From the NCBI GenBank assembly GCA_027475525.1, contig JAMWFC010000080.1:434001-498000 (forward strand): DNA of 64,000 bases, in the 5' to 3' direction. Both the position numbers and the translations under genes were made by a program. Positions 10,056-22,863 of this stretch are shown here, piece after piece. The DNA comes from Macrolepiota albuminosa. Its lineage: Eukaryota > Basidiomycota > Agaricomycetes > Agaricales > Agaricaceae. Position 1 is the stretch's first letter. Every line of letters begins with the position of its first letter. Under the pieces are notes generated by a model. That model worked only from the letters and a program-made list of their open reading frames with translations, ran no database searches and had not been told where the DNA came from.

Positions 10056-11270
10056 AGTAAACGTTCAGTATTCCGGCACTCATCCTCACTCTGGTCCATC
10101 AAAACATGACACGTGAAAGAAGAGTCGTAGATCTAGGTCACGTGGGTCAACAGTGCTTTGAACGTTGTTCTACTATAGGCGGTAGGAATAGGCAGCCGTC
10201 CTCAGGAATCATCCACGTCCGTCCGAGATAATTACTGAACGTGGAACCTTTGATATTTATGATCATGGCCTGGTTACACTCATACCCAAGCTCGGGTGAA
10301 CGCGCGACTATCGTGACCTGATGCGGTCAGGTGATCTGTCAAACGTGTTCACGCATCTCAGATATTTTATGGATAAGAAATGTCATCGTAGCACTTCAAA
10401 TCCAAGCAGAAAGACACAAAGGGAAATATAAGGTGTTATGACTGGGTCGGTTCTTTAATATCCGAAGGTTTCTTGTCAAATATTCTTATTGGATAATCTA
10501 GTATTAGTTTGCAGCTTTACAGTGACATACGCGTTCCCTTTGCCGATGCAACACCTGTAATGATGGTACTGCTCAAGTACATGTTTGAAGTGATGCCGCT
10601 GATAATTTTCCACCTGAAACTATGATCAACACACAGCAATTTACAAAAAAATCATGCCGTCTCTGTCTCCTCAGATGTATCGAAGGTTGAGGTGGCGCTC
10701 TGGGTGGGATCGGACACGGACGTATCTCCTGTAAGCAATCCATCTACTTGTCGCAATAGAAGAACTCAAGTTACCAACCAGTTCACAGTTTCGTAAATAT
10801 TGGAAATGGTTGAAACCTTGATGGAAGAAAGATGAATGTCAACGAAGACAACGAAGTTATGGAGGATGAGTCTTTGGAGGTATCTGAAGACAGTGGCTTT
10901 GGCATGAGCAGAATCAGATCTCTTGTGCTTTTCTTATCTATCAGGAAGCTGATGCGCCCTTCATAAGATCCAGATCATGTCCTTACTGATGTAGTACCGA
11001 CGGTGTCCAATCCTATATTTTAACATTGAAGGCATGGGCACTCATCAGAAATGCTTGTTTGCTTAGCGGTTTTCGGTCACGGCCAAGGGATTATCAACAC
11101 CAAAGTTTGTGATACCTTGGAGTCAAAGCAATGTCTTTGTTACTTGACTTCATCCCTTGCTAACCACATCAGTGCTATTTCTAGGCTTTTTACCGCATCC
11201 AAAGTGCGTCGTTGCTCTTCATAGTACATCGACGTCACACCACGAAAAGAAGAATAGCACAACATCGAAA
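10056..11270. other. Intergenic stretch, nothing recognised
   Basis: Upstream region of the DUF2470 gene. It contains only short frames with frequent stops on both strands. Confidence 0.45.
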
Positions 11271-11439
11271 TGAGATATTTATCCGAGTATGGAAGACTTC
11301 TGGTTTCGAACGAGGGATAATTCCTGTCATTGGCCAAGCAAGTGTATTCGAAGTATAACATCTTGGGATGTTACTTGCGACCCCACGGTCAAGATATCCT
11401 ATTGCCTTCATTGCAATGCTGCCACCCTATGCGTCCTGA

Positions 11440-13740
11440 TACAAGCGTGTAAAGGCTGGATCCTCGGATCAAGTCAGATGCATTCTTGTCCTTCAGATTA
11501 ACAACTACTGCCGACATCCCAGTCCTCACCCCAGTTCTATCAGGTCGAGGGACCGTTTTCCCTGTTGAAAGTAAGGGAAGAGAGATACAGAATACCCCGA
11601 TTGGTCAAAAGTTCAATATCTAATTTCGTTACTGCGTTTGCCAAGACCCTGCACGAGCACGAGAATGTTCTAGAGCAGTCTCTTTTTCCATCAAGGTCAG
11701 AAAAAACGTCGAGTCTACTGCGACCAACAGTAAAAGCATGACTATGCTCATTGATCGGTTCCTGAGCATTGCCGCCACGCAACGGGGCTCTCTCAATCGA
11801 TCCCAGGCATTCGTATCACTCGTACTGCCATCAACAAGACCTGAAACACATCGAATGATCGTTATGAATGTCTACCTCCTGACAAAAAATAGGGCAAGTT
11901 GTTCCTTGTGGTGTTGAGGGTGCAAGGACCAGCGACACAGAAGTTCCAGACGCTCGTCCCTCTTGTGCCTCGATTATGCAAATTGATCAGGCCAAAGGGT
12001 GCATCTCTGTTCTCCCCCATTCTTTAATTTCCTACAGCTCCTGGTCCAATCATATGCAGCTGCATGGATGTCCTAGGAACCCAGGGCCGGAGTCAACATA
12101 CCAAGGTCCGAAAAATCGGATGTGGGTGCGGCAAATGCCCTCTCGTAGATTGTTTATCGTAAAATGAGCGAAAAGATTGCATCTTGCCGCAAGCTAGTCA
12201 GTTTCACATCGAGGCAGGTCTGAGCAAGGCACAAGATTCCTTGATTGCAGGGCCCTGATGGCATTCCGGTTACAAAACGTTCCTCTTCAAACAAGTGACA
12301 CGTGCATGTGTGCGGTCATCCGTGACAGTAGATATCTTGTCCAAGCAAAAATGGTTCAAAGGATCTACTTGAGAAAAAGGAAGGTATTCCGAAAGGCCTT
12401 CAGTTCCATTAGGTTCGACAAGCACCGAACTGTATGTCACTGTTTATTGTTGCACATCGAAACCCTCATTATACTTGCAATGATCAGTCCCAAGGTCCTC
12501 TGGTCCAAGCTCAGAAAATCTAGTGATTTGTCGACATTGTCAAAGCTTGTCTCCTGACCCAGCATATAAAGTCGTGCAATATCCTCTTTCTCTCCATTCC
12601 CAGAGTACAGGGTTCAACAGTAGAGACTTTCCAGAAACTTTTGACTCCTGTCGTGCCTCGCCTTATCACCCTCAAGGTCATCAAAATGTATGTATATCTA
12701 TGTCATTCTGTTTGCCGAACTCCTGCAGTTCCCCGTGGTCAGGGTTGCAAGAACCTCACATCGTTTTGTCTCTGATGAGGTCGGGAAGCCTCTCAAGACC
12801 TTTACGAGCTCCAAACACATGTTGCTAGTCGTCTGGCATGCGTTCGTTGGTGAGTCTGAGGCTACCTTTCTAAAACTTTGACTCACCACCCTTGGCAGGC
12901 ATATGAACGATGCGGCATCATTCATCGTGACATTAGTGCGAACAATATTCTCATTACTGATTCTGGAGGGATACTGAATGATTGGGATATGGCAAAAAAA
13001 GAAGCTGATATTCAATGCAGCCGACGGCACGAGCGGACGGTGAGTTCGTGATATAGTACTGATCGATCATACTCACAGCGTATCGATAGGGAACTTGGCA
13101 ATTTATGTCAAGCCTACTGCTTGAAGGACATCATCTTGATCACACAATTCAGGATGACATGGAGTCGCTTATCCTTGTCGTTATCTACTATTCTCTACGC
13201 TATCTGCCACACAACGAATCCGAGGGCGCTGCATACATTATTGATATCGTCTTCAATCATCGGGTGCAGTTTCGCACCGGTGAATATAAGGGCGGTGAAG
13301 CTCGGAAGTATCTCTTTCTGTGCAATGGTTACATTGGCAACAGGTTCAAATTAAAGTCTCCTCCTCTCCAACGATGGGTTCAAGTGGCTATTAAAGCACT
13401 ACGAGAGTGGATAGACGGTGAAATTGCAAAATCTGAGCCAACAATCGCCAGTGAAGAGCCCAAGAGGACGGGTAAGCAACTGGTGGCTGCTATTTGTTCT
13501 GCTTTGCCAATCAAAATCCCGTCAACTGATAAGTCTCCGCGTACTCTCGACGATCACAGGGAAATGGCCGAATTTTTCGCTGGTTGTTTTGAGGCAGAAG
13601 ACTGGCCTGCCCTTGCCGACGACAAACCGCATGACATCCTATCTGACGCCAAGCCTAGGACGAGTTTCCGCACGTTGGTAAAAAGGAGTAAACCATCTAG
13701 TTCACGTTCATGGAGTCCAGGCTCAGAGACAAAGAGGTGA
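11440..13740 (+). pseudogene. FunK1-type fungal protein kinase, decayed N-terminal half
   Basis: The C-terminal half is well preserved in three exons. About 12741-12848 encodes VGKPLKTF; 12899-13036 carries the catalytic loop HRDISANNIL and the DFG-equivalent NDWDMAK; 13090-13740 carries GTWQFMSSLLLEGHHLDHTIQDD and a basic Ser/Arg-rich tail. These are hallmarks of FunK1 kinases, a family expanded in Agaricomycetes. An N-lobe piece, LTPVLSGRGTVFPVE, lies at 11490-11573. Just before it, the family motif GWDP is broken by one missing base near 11458-11461; with that base assumed present the frame runs on into the glycine-rich segment. Between 11575 and 12700 I cannot follow a consistent set of exons. 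It may be a pseudogene, or an intron-rich gene with sequence errors. Confidence 0.65.
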
Positions 13741-16430
13741 TCGCAATTACGTATAAAGCTGTCTCTGACTTTTAGCTATATGCTGAATACCCGTATGATA
13801 TGCCGACCTTTACACGATCTAGTGAGACGAAATAAGCTTAGGTCCCTCAATTCGGTTGTGGGTGCGCTAACTGTGCACAAATTAGTTTATTCATGTCGTT
13901 GAATTCGAAGATAATAGAAACTTTTACGCCCTTTGCATATCGACTTCACCTCGAGAAATATGTATGTGGCACAAGACCTTTGTTACCTTCGTCAGTATAA
14001 CTTCTGAAAGTCCTCCTGGCATTCAAGTCACAAAGCTCCCGGAGATTGTGCTTCTTATAAATTGGAATTCTGATTTTAGCAAACCGAGCCAAATGGGAGA
14101 TTGTTCCATTCCAAGGTCGAGGTGCACTGCCGCTAACATATCTAACTGTCCCTAGTACCTACCACCGCATCTTTGAATTTCTGCAAGCCACTATTCTTCC
14201 ACAGAAGCCAGTCATAACGCCTTAATTAACTGCGTCACCCACTATCTCTATCTGTCAAAATGCTCGCGGCGCTTACAACCTTGTCCGCCGCATACGCTAG
14301 TCCGCGAGGTGAAGTCGACGCTGATGTATACATTGAGCTGCGGCAAATCGAGCATATCGCCAAACTCGGGATCATATAGCTCGAAGAGCGCCTCAGTTGC
14401 AGTACCTAACCTCCTAAGAGTAAGTGGAGATATTTAGCGCACTAGCAACAACCTCGTGAATCGGAAAACCAGGGTAGAACTGAAAGGCAGTCTCATCATG
14501 AATTTCTATTCCTGCCGGTGAGTACATCAACGGAGGATTTTGAACATGGATGAGGAGCACACCTTGTAGAGCTTTGGACCTCGATTAGGGCAATATAGGT
14601 GAAGTGCGGAACTCACGCCATTATTTACAATGGGAAAGAGGTTGCAGCTCGAGACCTCATGCTGGATTTGAAAGCGTATCTTTCTGTAACGGTATACAAG
14701 TATCCAAGGAATTCTCCATACAAAGATAAGGGAACTCGTATACCGACCTCAGGTGCTGCACTGTAATTTATCATGCGTAAAATACTTTCCTAAGCGTTCT
14801 TACACTGGCAACAGTCTACCTTTTGACTACATGGAACGTTCAAGGAATATTGTGAGTCTATCGACATATCAGCATATGCTTTCAGTGAGTCTTTCATCTG
14901 GTGAGTTGTCTTAATGCGAGGTTTTAGCATCAACAAGGGCGAGAAGATCTTGAAAGACACCCATAAATATCTAACATGCTCTGCTGTCTATTGCGCTTCA
15001 CATTAGGCTAACAACAGCGACAGGAGTTAAGACGTACATGGCTATTCGGAGATAATACTCTGCAATAATAGGGTATCTGAAATTCAATGCTCCTTGCGGT
15101 AATCTTCGAATGGAAAGAGCACCAGAAGATTCAAAATAGCATTTTCGGAAAAGACCTTCAATCAAACACAATTCGAAAATCTAGAAGAAAACCCTTCGTG
15201 TGACACAACTCACGGAGTACAGACTCGGAGGGTGGGTCCAAAGTGTATCAAAAAAATACTTCCTCGATGAATCAGTACTGCATTTACCGAGTGTATATAT
15301 CTCTTGTTCTCCTGAGAACTGTCACTATCAGTGAGAGGTGTCAATGAGAAAGCAGCCCTGAATGGTGAAATGGAAATGAAAAATAGTGGCCTCAATTGTC
15401 GCATGGACCATCCTCCGGATTGACCTCCAGATGGAGCTTGGTCACTTATTGTCAAACGAGAAAGGCGACATTTCAATCATGCATAACAAACGAGATAATG
15501 GGGAGTCATTGAGATGTCAAACCAACCTGATTGAAGCTTTGAAGACCTAGAGATGGCTGCGTACGCTTAATCAACGGTGGCACACGTGTTGTGAATTGAT
15601 GGATATACATGTTCCTGATGAAGCACCCTATATCCACTCAGAAAGCGATCAAACATGGAAAGTCCAAAGCCCAAGAAACGACCAACAAAGTTATGGTTGT
15701 CATATACATGAACAAATTGAAAAACACCACCGATCACGCTCCGCTGAGGCTGGGATTGCTGAGAATGACTAACTTCACGTCACCAATTGAACCCACAAGC
15801 TCTTCTGGTGTATTAATTTACCTTGACACTAAATCGGTGGTCCTAAATTTGAATTCCGTAAAAAAATTCCTGGTGATTGATGGCCGGATCTGACATTGTT
15901 AAGAACCGGTTCTCAGTGCTCGTGAGATCCGGGAACTTGGTTGGGAAAAGGGATCCATTCTGATCCGATCGGGCGTGTGCTCTGGATCCTTTGACAATAC
16001 GGGTCTGTGGGTCAGTACTCGAATGCCTACACGCTTGGCTTTTATTCGGTGAATCGACTTGTCATCTTTCCAATGTTCGGGGTGGATATATCGTCAAATC
16101 CGAGCCATTGATTATGATTCTGCTTATAATCGACGAAAGGACCTGCATTGTGCTGTGTGAAACTCTTTTGTTAGGACACCATTAAAAGTTCCTCAAAGCA
16201 CCAGCAAGGTTTGCGGCCACACCTTCCTAACAATCAATTTTAGGGTTCACCCCGGAAAATGGGGGCCGCGGACTTGGTTTTTCCCTTCTTGTCTTTATAT
16301 GGAGCCTGACAATGCCCTCAAAGGTTCGGAATCTGCTTCGGCTAACTGCACTTGTTGATCTGAGAGAGAGATCTTTGACAATCTGGAAAAGTCTCCGTCC
16401 CTGAGCGTTACCCAAGGACTTCTTTAGAAG
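13741..16430. other. Gene-poor stretch
   Basis: About 2.7 kb with frequent stops in all frames. A possible signal-peptide-like start (MLAALTTLSAAYA) sits at 14260 but its frame ends after about 39 codons and I could not extend it. No repeats or RNA genes recognised. Confidence 0.4.
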
Positions 16431-16438
16431 CTATGTCT

Positions 16439-16447
16439 TATATAAAG
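16439..16447 (+). promoter_or_regulatory. TATA box of the FHA gene
   Basis: TATATAAAG, 100 bp upstream of the ATG at 16547. Confidence 0.5.
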
Positions 16448-16546
16448 ACAGTCATTTGTCGATTCTCAAAGCCTCACTCACCGCGGAGCCCGCATCGTAG
16501 ACTTCATCTCCTCTTTGATACCGTATTGCACGTCTACTAAACAGTT

Positions 16547-17117
16547 ATGAGCATGGCGAGAAACCCGACGCTTTGCCTCTCTGCCGTTTCCGGGAGCTTT
16601 CCTTTTCAGACGAAATACATTACTCTTCCTCTTGACGTCACGATTAAACTTGGAGCGGAGACGGACTCTGATTCCATGGCTCAGAGGCGTGTCGGTTCAC
16701 CAACAAACGGCTGGTTTTCACCAGAAAAGCTCAGTGGAGATTCTTCAGTGTTGCCTCTTCCGTTGAGCTACATACATTCTGAGGTATGGTGGGATGGCCT
16801 CAATGTTAGTATCCTTCTTTTCATGGTGAGTCTTACACTCATGCCTCTTGTATCATGTAGGTGTATATTCGTGACCTCGACACACCTTTTGGTACCTACT
16901 TGAACAGCGATAAAGTCATGGGTGCCAGGACCATCCGGTCTGGAGACATTATTGTACGTCTTTGCGCAATGGTGCCCGCCTGAGATGACTTGACTTATCT
17001 TTTTCCGTAACCCAGAGTCTCGGCTCCAAGATTGCTCGCAACAGCAATACCCCAAAATACATTTTAGATGATCACCTCAAACCTATCATCGCAAAGGTCT
17101 CTCTTGCAGGTATATGA
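16547..17117 (+). CDS. Small FHA-domain protein, 150 aa
   Basis: Three in-phase exons: 16547-16804, 16861-16953, 17016-17117. The protein has the order of an FHA phosphothreonine-binding domain: a first strand with IKLGAETDSDS, then LSYIHSEVWWDG (in place of the usual LSRxHAEV), VYIRDLDTPFGTYLN (the family's SSNGTxxN region with PFGT for NGT) and RSGDIISLG. It resembles the FHA domain of Vps64/Far10-like fungal proteins, but the coiled coil and tail-anchor of those proteins are absent, so it is a stand-alone domain or a truncated copy. The usual phosphothreonine-contacting Arg and Ser look changed (LSYIH for LSRQH), which questions binding. The last codons (LAGI then TGA) read through a possible GTATAT donor, so another exon cannot be excluded. 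Confidence 0.7.
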
Positions 17118-18021
17118 AGCTTCCCGTCACTATCTCACCTCTTTCTATGGACTTTTTGAGCATTTGTCACACTTATATTATTGTATGCATTCCCTTGTAC
17201 TCCATCTGAAGTGTATCATATAGAGTTTTCCTCATCTTTGACTTGCTCATAACCTGAGGACTCCGGATCCAAGTCCGATTAACACGTGGGTCTATAATCG
17301 AGATCCAGTCACACGGTTAATTACAGACCTGACCCTGATCTCACCATGAATATAAATAGATCTCTTTGGCAAAGGACGCCGAAGGTCTAGAATATTTATG
17401 TGTACCTTGCCGTGAACATGACCTTATTTTTTGCTTATGGGGTCGATCAACTGAACCCTTGAATTTTCTATAGCTTGAAGGCATCATGAGCGTGCCTGTC
17501 AAGAGAAAAGCCTGCAGTCCAGGCACCATTAGATTTGTCGACTCAGAGTAACCTCTTCGATGGGATAATGAATCTGGATGCCTCATTTTTTCAGCACGAC
17601 CAGTGTCTCACGGTTGAAGAAAAGTGAATATGTAGCATCTTCCAGAGGCATTCAGTGCAGATCAATTATCTGGACATGACTAGTTTGAGCACCCTCAAAT
17701 CTCTTTGACTCGAAGTGCATCATAATCAGTTCTGCTAGAATGTATTACAGTCGATAACATATTGTACCGACAGGATCATCAAATATCCTATCATCAAGAG
17801 GTGCATGTACCCATAGGAACATAAATAGAAATGAGGGGCGCGCTCTTAAACAATATGCATAATGCACTGATGGAACATTCTGTTATAAAATTACAAGGCC
17901 CAACAGATTTTGCGGCTACTCCAAATTCACCTGAAGTATGCCATTATCACGTCGCAGGAAGGTTCCACGTACTGAGTATTGAGTCAGATCCATAAAAAAA
18001 TACATAATCCCCGCAATCGCA
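17118..18021. other. Intergenic stretch, nothing recognised
   Basis: AT-rich DNA between two convergent genes. It presumably holds both 3' ends. No frame of note. Confidence 0.45.
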
Positions 18022-21000
18022 CTAGACTTCCTTCTCATAAGTAAAGTCATGCTCGTGGTGCTCAAAAGTCCCGGTAATCTTTGCACTCATCTTTTCAATC
18101 AGACTCGGATGTTTTCTATGCATCTCATTCCTCTTCATGTCAGTCCTTCCCAGAGAACCATCACTATCCTCTGCACTTGAATCGTCCCTTTCATGGCCGT
18201 CCTCAAAAGTGTCTCTTTCAATCTCCCCTGACTTGACTGCACATCTGAGCACCTCCATAACTTGCTTCATATGCACATCCCTATCCGCCGTTTCTTCGTG
18301 ACAATTGCTTAGCCCGGGCCTGAACCTCAGCTTAACAGTGATCTCTCCCACCTTATCTCCTACATCCTCCGTGCAATTCATTTCAGCCCTTGCTCGCGCA
18401 CCACGCTCGTTCCTACACACGGCAAGTGCCAGCTCAACATCCTGATCGTCAGGCACGTCCTTCAACCACAAAACTGCAAATGCAGGTGTCCGATCCGACA
18501 CAAGTCCCATGACAACCTTGTGCTTTTGCTTCCGGAACTCAATGACCAGACACGACGCATAGCGCCTCGTCACCGCCAGCTGAAGGTTCCCATCCTTCCC
18601 TCGTGGTCTCCACCCTCCATCCACATGTGCATCCATCTTTTTTATCCCGTTCTTAGTGCGGAACACAAGCCGACACGCTGCCAGGTCCAGTGGAAGACTG
18701 AGGGATGCTAGGACATGTGGTTCAATCTCAAGTCTACCAATGTCCCATCCAAGGAGAGAGGGTTGTAGTTGGAGCTGGACACTGCGAAACGTCAGTGAGA
18801 GACGCATGCGTCCATAGCCCATTCCGCCAACAAGAGGAAATGAGTCGGTAATGTGAGATGTGCTGCGATTTGTGAACATGGTTTGAAACGGAAGAACAAC
18901 GACACCAAGGAGCGGGTGAGCTTCGTGCATGCGAGCATCGCGCATGGAAATCATGATTGTGGTATTTCGCCAATCACGGATGAATTTCTCAGTCGAGCTG
19001 TTGTACTGTTTAATCATGACTTGTCAGCGGCGATGCATGATCTTCCCGAATGTGGGGACTTACAAAAGGACTGTTAGACTTCATTTTTGTCCTCGTCTTG
19101 TACACCTTCTGGTGGTTAATGATAACCGTGCAGTACGGACTCGGTAAATCTCCTGCCTCATCATCCTCGCAACCCTCTTCATCTATATTCTCCCTGGCCT
19201 TTGCAATTGCAAGAGACTCGGTAAATCTCCTGCCTCATCATCCTCGCAACCCTCTTCATCTATATTCTCCCTGGCCTTTGCAATTGCAAGACCCTCTATC
19301 TTCTCGACCTCAATACAGATGATCCCACTTGGCCAAACATCCTTTGGCGGAGACATAGCAATTATCTCCTGCAATTCACTCGGATACTGCTTGATCCCAC
19401 TTTTCTCATCCCGGGTTTTGGCTCCCCACTGTTCATCAGTCCCCTGCTCAATTTTCCGCAAAATTCCTCTGATGTCATCATATTTCTCAGCTAGATGTTG
19501 CTCAATCGTCGTCTTGGGGAAGTATCCACATTCCCAGGAGAGTGTACCTTGACGTGGCTTTCCTTTAGATCCAGTGAAGTGACTTTCATGAGCTGAGAAA
19601 CGGTTGGAGGAGTGAGATATGATGTCTTTGAGAGGAAATTCAACGGTGCCGAGAGCGTCATCAGAGGTGAACAGATCTAGACTAGGTGTTCAGACATCAA
19701 TGGAGTCTGGGGACAAAATGGACGTACCAGAGTCCCAGAGTTGAAGTCTCAGCAATTCATTTGCATTCGTCTCAGCTGGACCAACAAGAAGAGCAGTCAT
19801 TTCCTCCCATACAGGATGGCCATCGCTCTTGACGACTCTGAAGTGTAAATGAAGTTGGAGGATATTGAAAGTACTCAAGTTGACTTACCTTGTTGACCAG
19901 AGCGGTTTACCCCATTTGCCCCATCCCACCTGGACATACGTGTCCCCCTTTCTCCCATCCCTTGTCGCCAAAAGATTCCCACCATCTCCACCACTAAAGC
20001 CCTTTGCGCTCCTCACAGTGACAACAAGCACTCCCTCCGCATGTGTATCCTTCTTCTCCTGCCCCATCAACATGGTCTTCAGATCCAATGTCAAACTTCT
20101 CGGTGCGACGTACTCCGAGATGACGCCATCAATAATCTTCTGCAACCAGTCTGACAGCAAGGGTATATTCATCAGGTTCAAGAAATTCCTTGCAAGGGGT
20201 GTGCATGCGATCATCGTCTTTGGTTGGCCAAGCAGCGTCAACGTGCAAAGCGCAAAGAACGGGGGATTAGGCATCAACTGTATTCGCATCCTCGCAGTCG
20301 CAAGAAGGCCTGTCAACTCGACCCACACTGGTATAACCACTCCTGCAGGAACAAGAAACTCTACCAACAAGTGTGCGTTCTCTGCCCGGTCCTTCAGTCT
20401 CTTATCCTTCTCTCTTTGTACTGTCCTTGCACGATATGCAACCGCCACCTCAATATTAAAAAGATCGGCTTGTAGATGTCCAGAATTAAGCCAGCGGATG
20501 CCGAGGACACGCATGGGCTCAAAGCCTTGACCTATATCAGCGACGTGAACGCCATGGACAAAGGAAGGAAGCGAGGCTTGAAGAGCGTCTTCAAGCATGT
20601 CCGAGATGGACGTGAAGATGGCAGGGTTGACTATTGGCCAAAGGGAGTGCAGGAGGGAGTTGAGCCATATCGCAGTTTCAGGAGACTGGTGAGGCGGTTG
20701 CAAAAGTGGGCGGAGAGATTGGAAGGTGTCAACTTGGACAGCAAGAGAAGCTTCCGCGACGGGACATTGGGTGGCAGCTGCATGATCGGGCTGGATTATG
20801 CTTGGTGAATGAGTCAGAAATGGCAGCAAGTGTACATACTTTACTGCCAATATTGAAGTTGAGGTGAGACTGGTGTTCTTTGCAAAAAATTCGAAGGAGG
20901 GTCGAGAATGGTAAGAAAAGAACACAAGCGCCGACCAGTACCGCGAGCATCATGGACCCACACACACCAGCAAAGAGCTCCAGCATACCGAACCCCGGTC

Positions 21001-21373
21001 TGCCTATGAACTTGCTCCATACCCACAAAGCCGCTAGGCCTGCAGGTCCTCCTGCAGCAGTAACTAATGTTGCAATAATCGCTGTTTGAACCTTCATCTT
21101 GCTTTCAATGTCTGAGTCACTCGGCAGGCGCCATCGACCCCTCCGCAGCTCCTCTTCCAACACCCTCTCGAGCGACACATGTAGCTCGTTAGAATCAACA
21201 TCAACTTGATTAAGTGCCGTATGATGTTCAGGCCAGAGCTCCCTCTCTGGGCGAGTCGGGATTTGGTCGAGTTCCTCATCTGCATGGTCGTGTACGACAA
21301 GCGAAAGGTGCGTGACAGGGTCTGTCACTTCTCGCTCGTTTTTCCTCCGCCGCAAGAAGTTGGGCTCAGCCAT
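18022..21373 (-). CDS. SMP/C2-domain membrane protein (tricalbin/Mug190-like), frame broken by a 77-bp duplication
   Basis: Exon 1 (21373-20840) encodes a polar head and a hydrophobic hairpin (about residues 95-165, TLVTAAGGPAGLAALWVW and MMLAVLVGACVLFLPF). Exon 2 (20790-19889) encodes an SMP-like lipid-transfer domain (around DMLEDALQASLPSFVHGVHV) and the start of a C2 domain (GVLVVTVRSAKGF). Further exons carry the rest of that C2 (VKSDGHPVWEEM, LRLQLWDSG) and a second C2 (GIICIEVEKIEGL to PYCTVIINHQKVYKT). The exon ending at 18022 gives a third C2-like region and an acidic, basic-ended tail. Tricalbins and S. pombe Mug190 tether ER to plasma membrane and move lipids. A perfect 77-bp duplication at 19138-19291 shifts the frame inside the second C2; one copy alone keeps it open. 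I read this as an assembly fault. Confidence 0.85.
19138..19291. repeat. Perfect tandem duplication, period 77 bp (likely assembly join)
   Basis: 19138-19214 is repeated exactly at 19215-19291, inside a coding exon of the SMP/C2 gene. Because 77 is not a multiple of three, it breaks the frame. Confidence 0.95.
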
Positions 21374-22730
21374 GAGTGGGTAGGCTTTTCGACATGAATT
21401 GGTGAGTTCTATATAGAGCTTAGAAGACAGTGTTTGATGGCGGACCTTACTCTGTGCCAGCCACTACCTCGTGGACAACATCCGTGTGAGTATAAATAGG
21501 AAAGGCTGATGACATGATGCATGGTTACCATCCCTTACTGAGTGAGAGTTGGGTGGGCGATAAGTAATATCGGATTCATAGAGGTTATTAACCAAAGAAA
21601 GGTCAGAGTTTGAGATTGGATACGATGGCGGCCATCAAAATCATCTGGTCCGTTCTCCAATGATCTTCTTGAGCATGATGACTCAAGTTATGAACGTGTA
21701 CATCTCGTTGAATTTGAATAGGGCTGTTGCGACCAAAATAAATCTGGAACTCAATCTAAGGGATTATAAAAGGAATTGAGTCTTCAAACAGTAAAGTAGG
21801 ATATTAGCAAGTTACCTAGAACCTGATTGGACCTAGAAGAATGATTCAAAAGCTATCTCTGGAAGGAACTAGAACTACCCACCAAAATATGTAGGCCCCA
21901 GCCAATTGCTTGTTTTTATGTCAAACTAGCTTCTGTGTTAGGGAAGAAATGACGGGAACGCCATATTTGAATCTTATTCAGTGACGCATCAAAGTCCCAT
22001 TTACAGCCATTTGCGGGTGACCATATCCGTCGAGTATCCAAATATATTTGGCACAAGCATCTCCTCCAAATATCGCTAGTTTGAAATCTCGACCGGCTCT
22101 AGTATGCCAAATTGAAACTTGCATTAATCAGCTTCCCCACTAACTATGACAAGATCACCGGCGTTCGAGAATGATTGAATACTATGTAGATATCACAGCA
22201 GCCTTGGCGAGTCACAGAGTTCTTTCCCAGTTTGCAAGCGTAACAATCATCAGTCTTCCAAGTCATTATAGAGCTCAAGGCCCTCGCAAAATTTTTCTTG
22301 TGTAACGTCAAGTTTAGGTCTGTACCCACCCCCATCCGACGGGAAAGTATACTTAAGCACTGCTATCTACCCGCTTTGTCTCTGAGCCATGCTTGCCAAC
22401 ATTGCCGTCTTCAACTAGATGCTTGTGTCAAAATCTGCCCTCGCATTCTAAGGCTACCGGAGCTGCACTAGGACACTATTGGTCTTGACTTTCTGCCAAT
22501 GAATCTATTTAGACCTGCATACCCGAGTTGCGCAATTCCATCGTCCCGAATAATGAATGATATTCTCCGCTATGGTCCGTAATTACTAGTAACTTTCACC
22601 TGGCCCCGTACCGCTTCGCTCGGACTTCTTTCCGTGTTCTTATACGTACACCGGCCAGTCTTTGGAGTGCCACTGTCCACTAAAAGTATACACTGATTTT
22701 TCTCCCGTAACGTGACTCTGAACCGACCTT
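21374..22730. other. Divergent intergenic region
   Basis: Lies between the minus-strand SMP/C2 gene and the plus-strand secreted-protein gene, so it should hold both promoters. No coding frame or known repeat seen. Confidence 0.45.
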
Positions 22731-22733
22731 GGT

Positions 22734-22741
22734 TTATAAAG
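22734..22741 (+). promoter_or_regulatory. TATA box of the small secreted protein gene
   Basis: TTATAAAG, 123 bp upstream of the ATG at 22864. Confidence 0.5.
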
Positions 22742-22863
22742 GACTTGTCAGTTGGGCACCTTAATCAACCCCAGCGCACCTGCTAGTTTGTTGAAGAGTG
22801 CAACATCGAGCCTTTGAGCCTGTCTCTAACTCTATACTAAACCCAATAACCACTATATCCGAC

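Noticed and set aside
14260..14380. Signal-peptide-like start MLAALTTLSAAYA
   Set aside because: Frame closes after about 39 codons and no downstream exon could be joined.
19865..20530. Long plus-strand frame of 221 codons
   Set aside because: Antisense shadow of the SMP domain exon of the minus-strand C2 gene.
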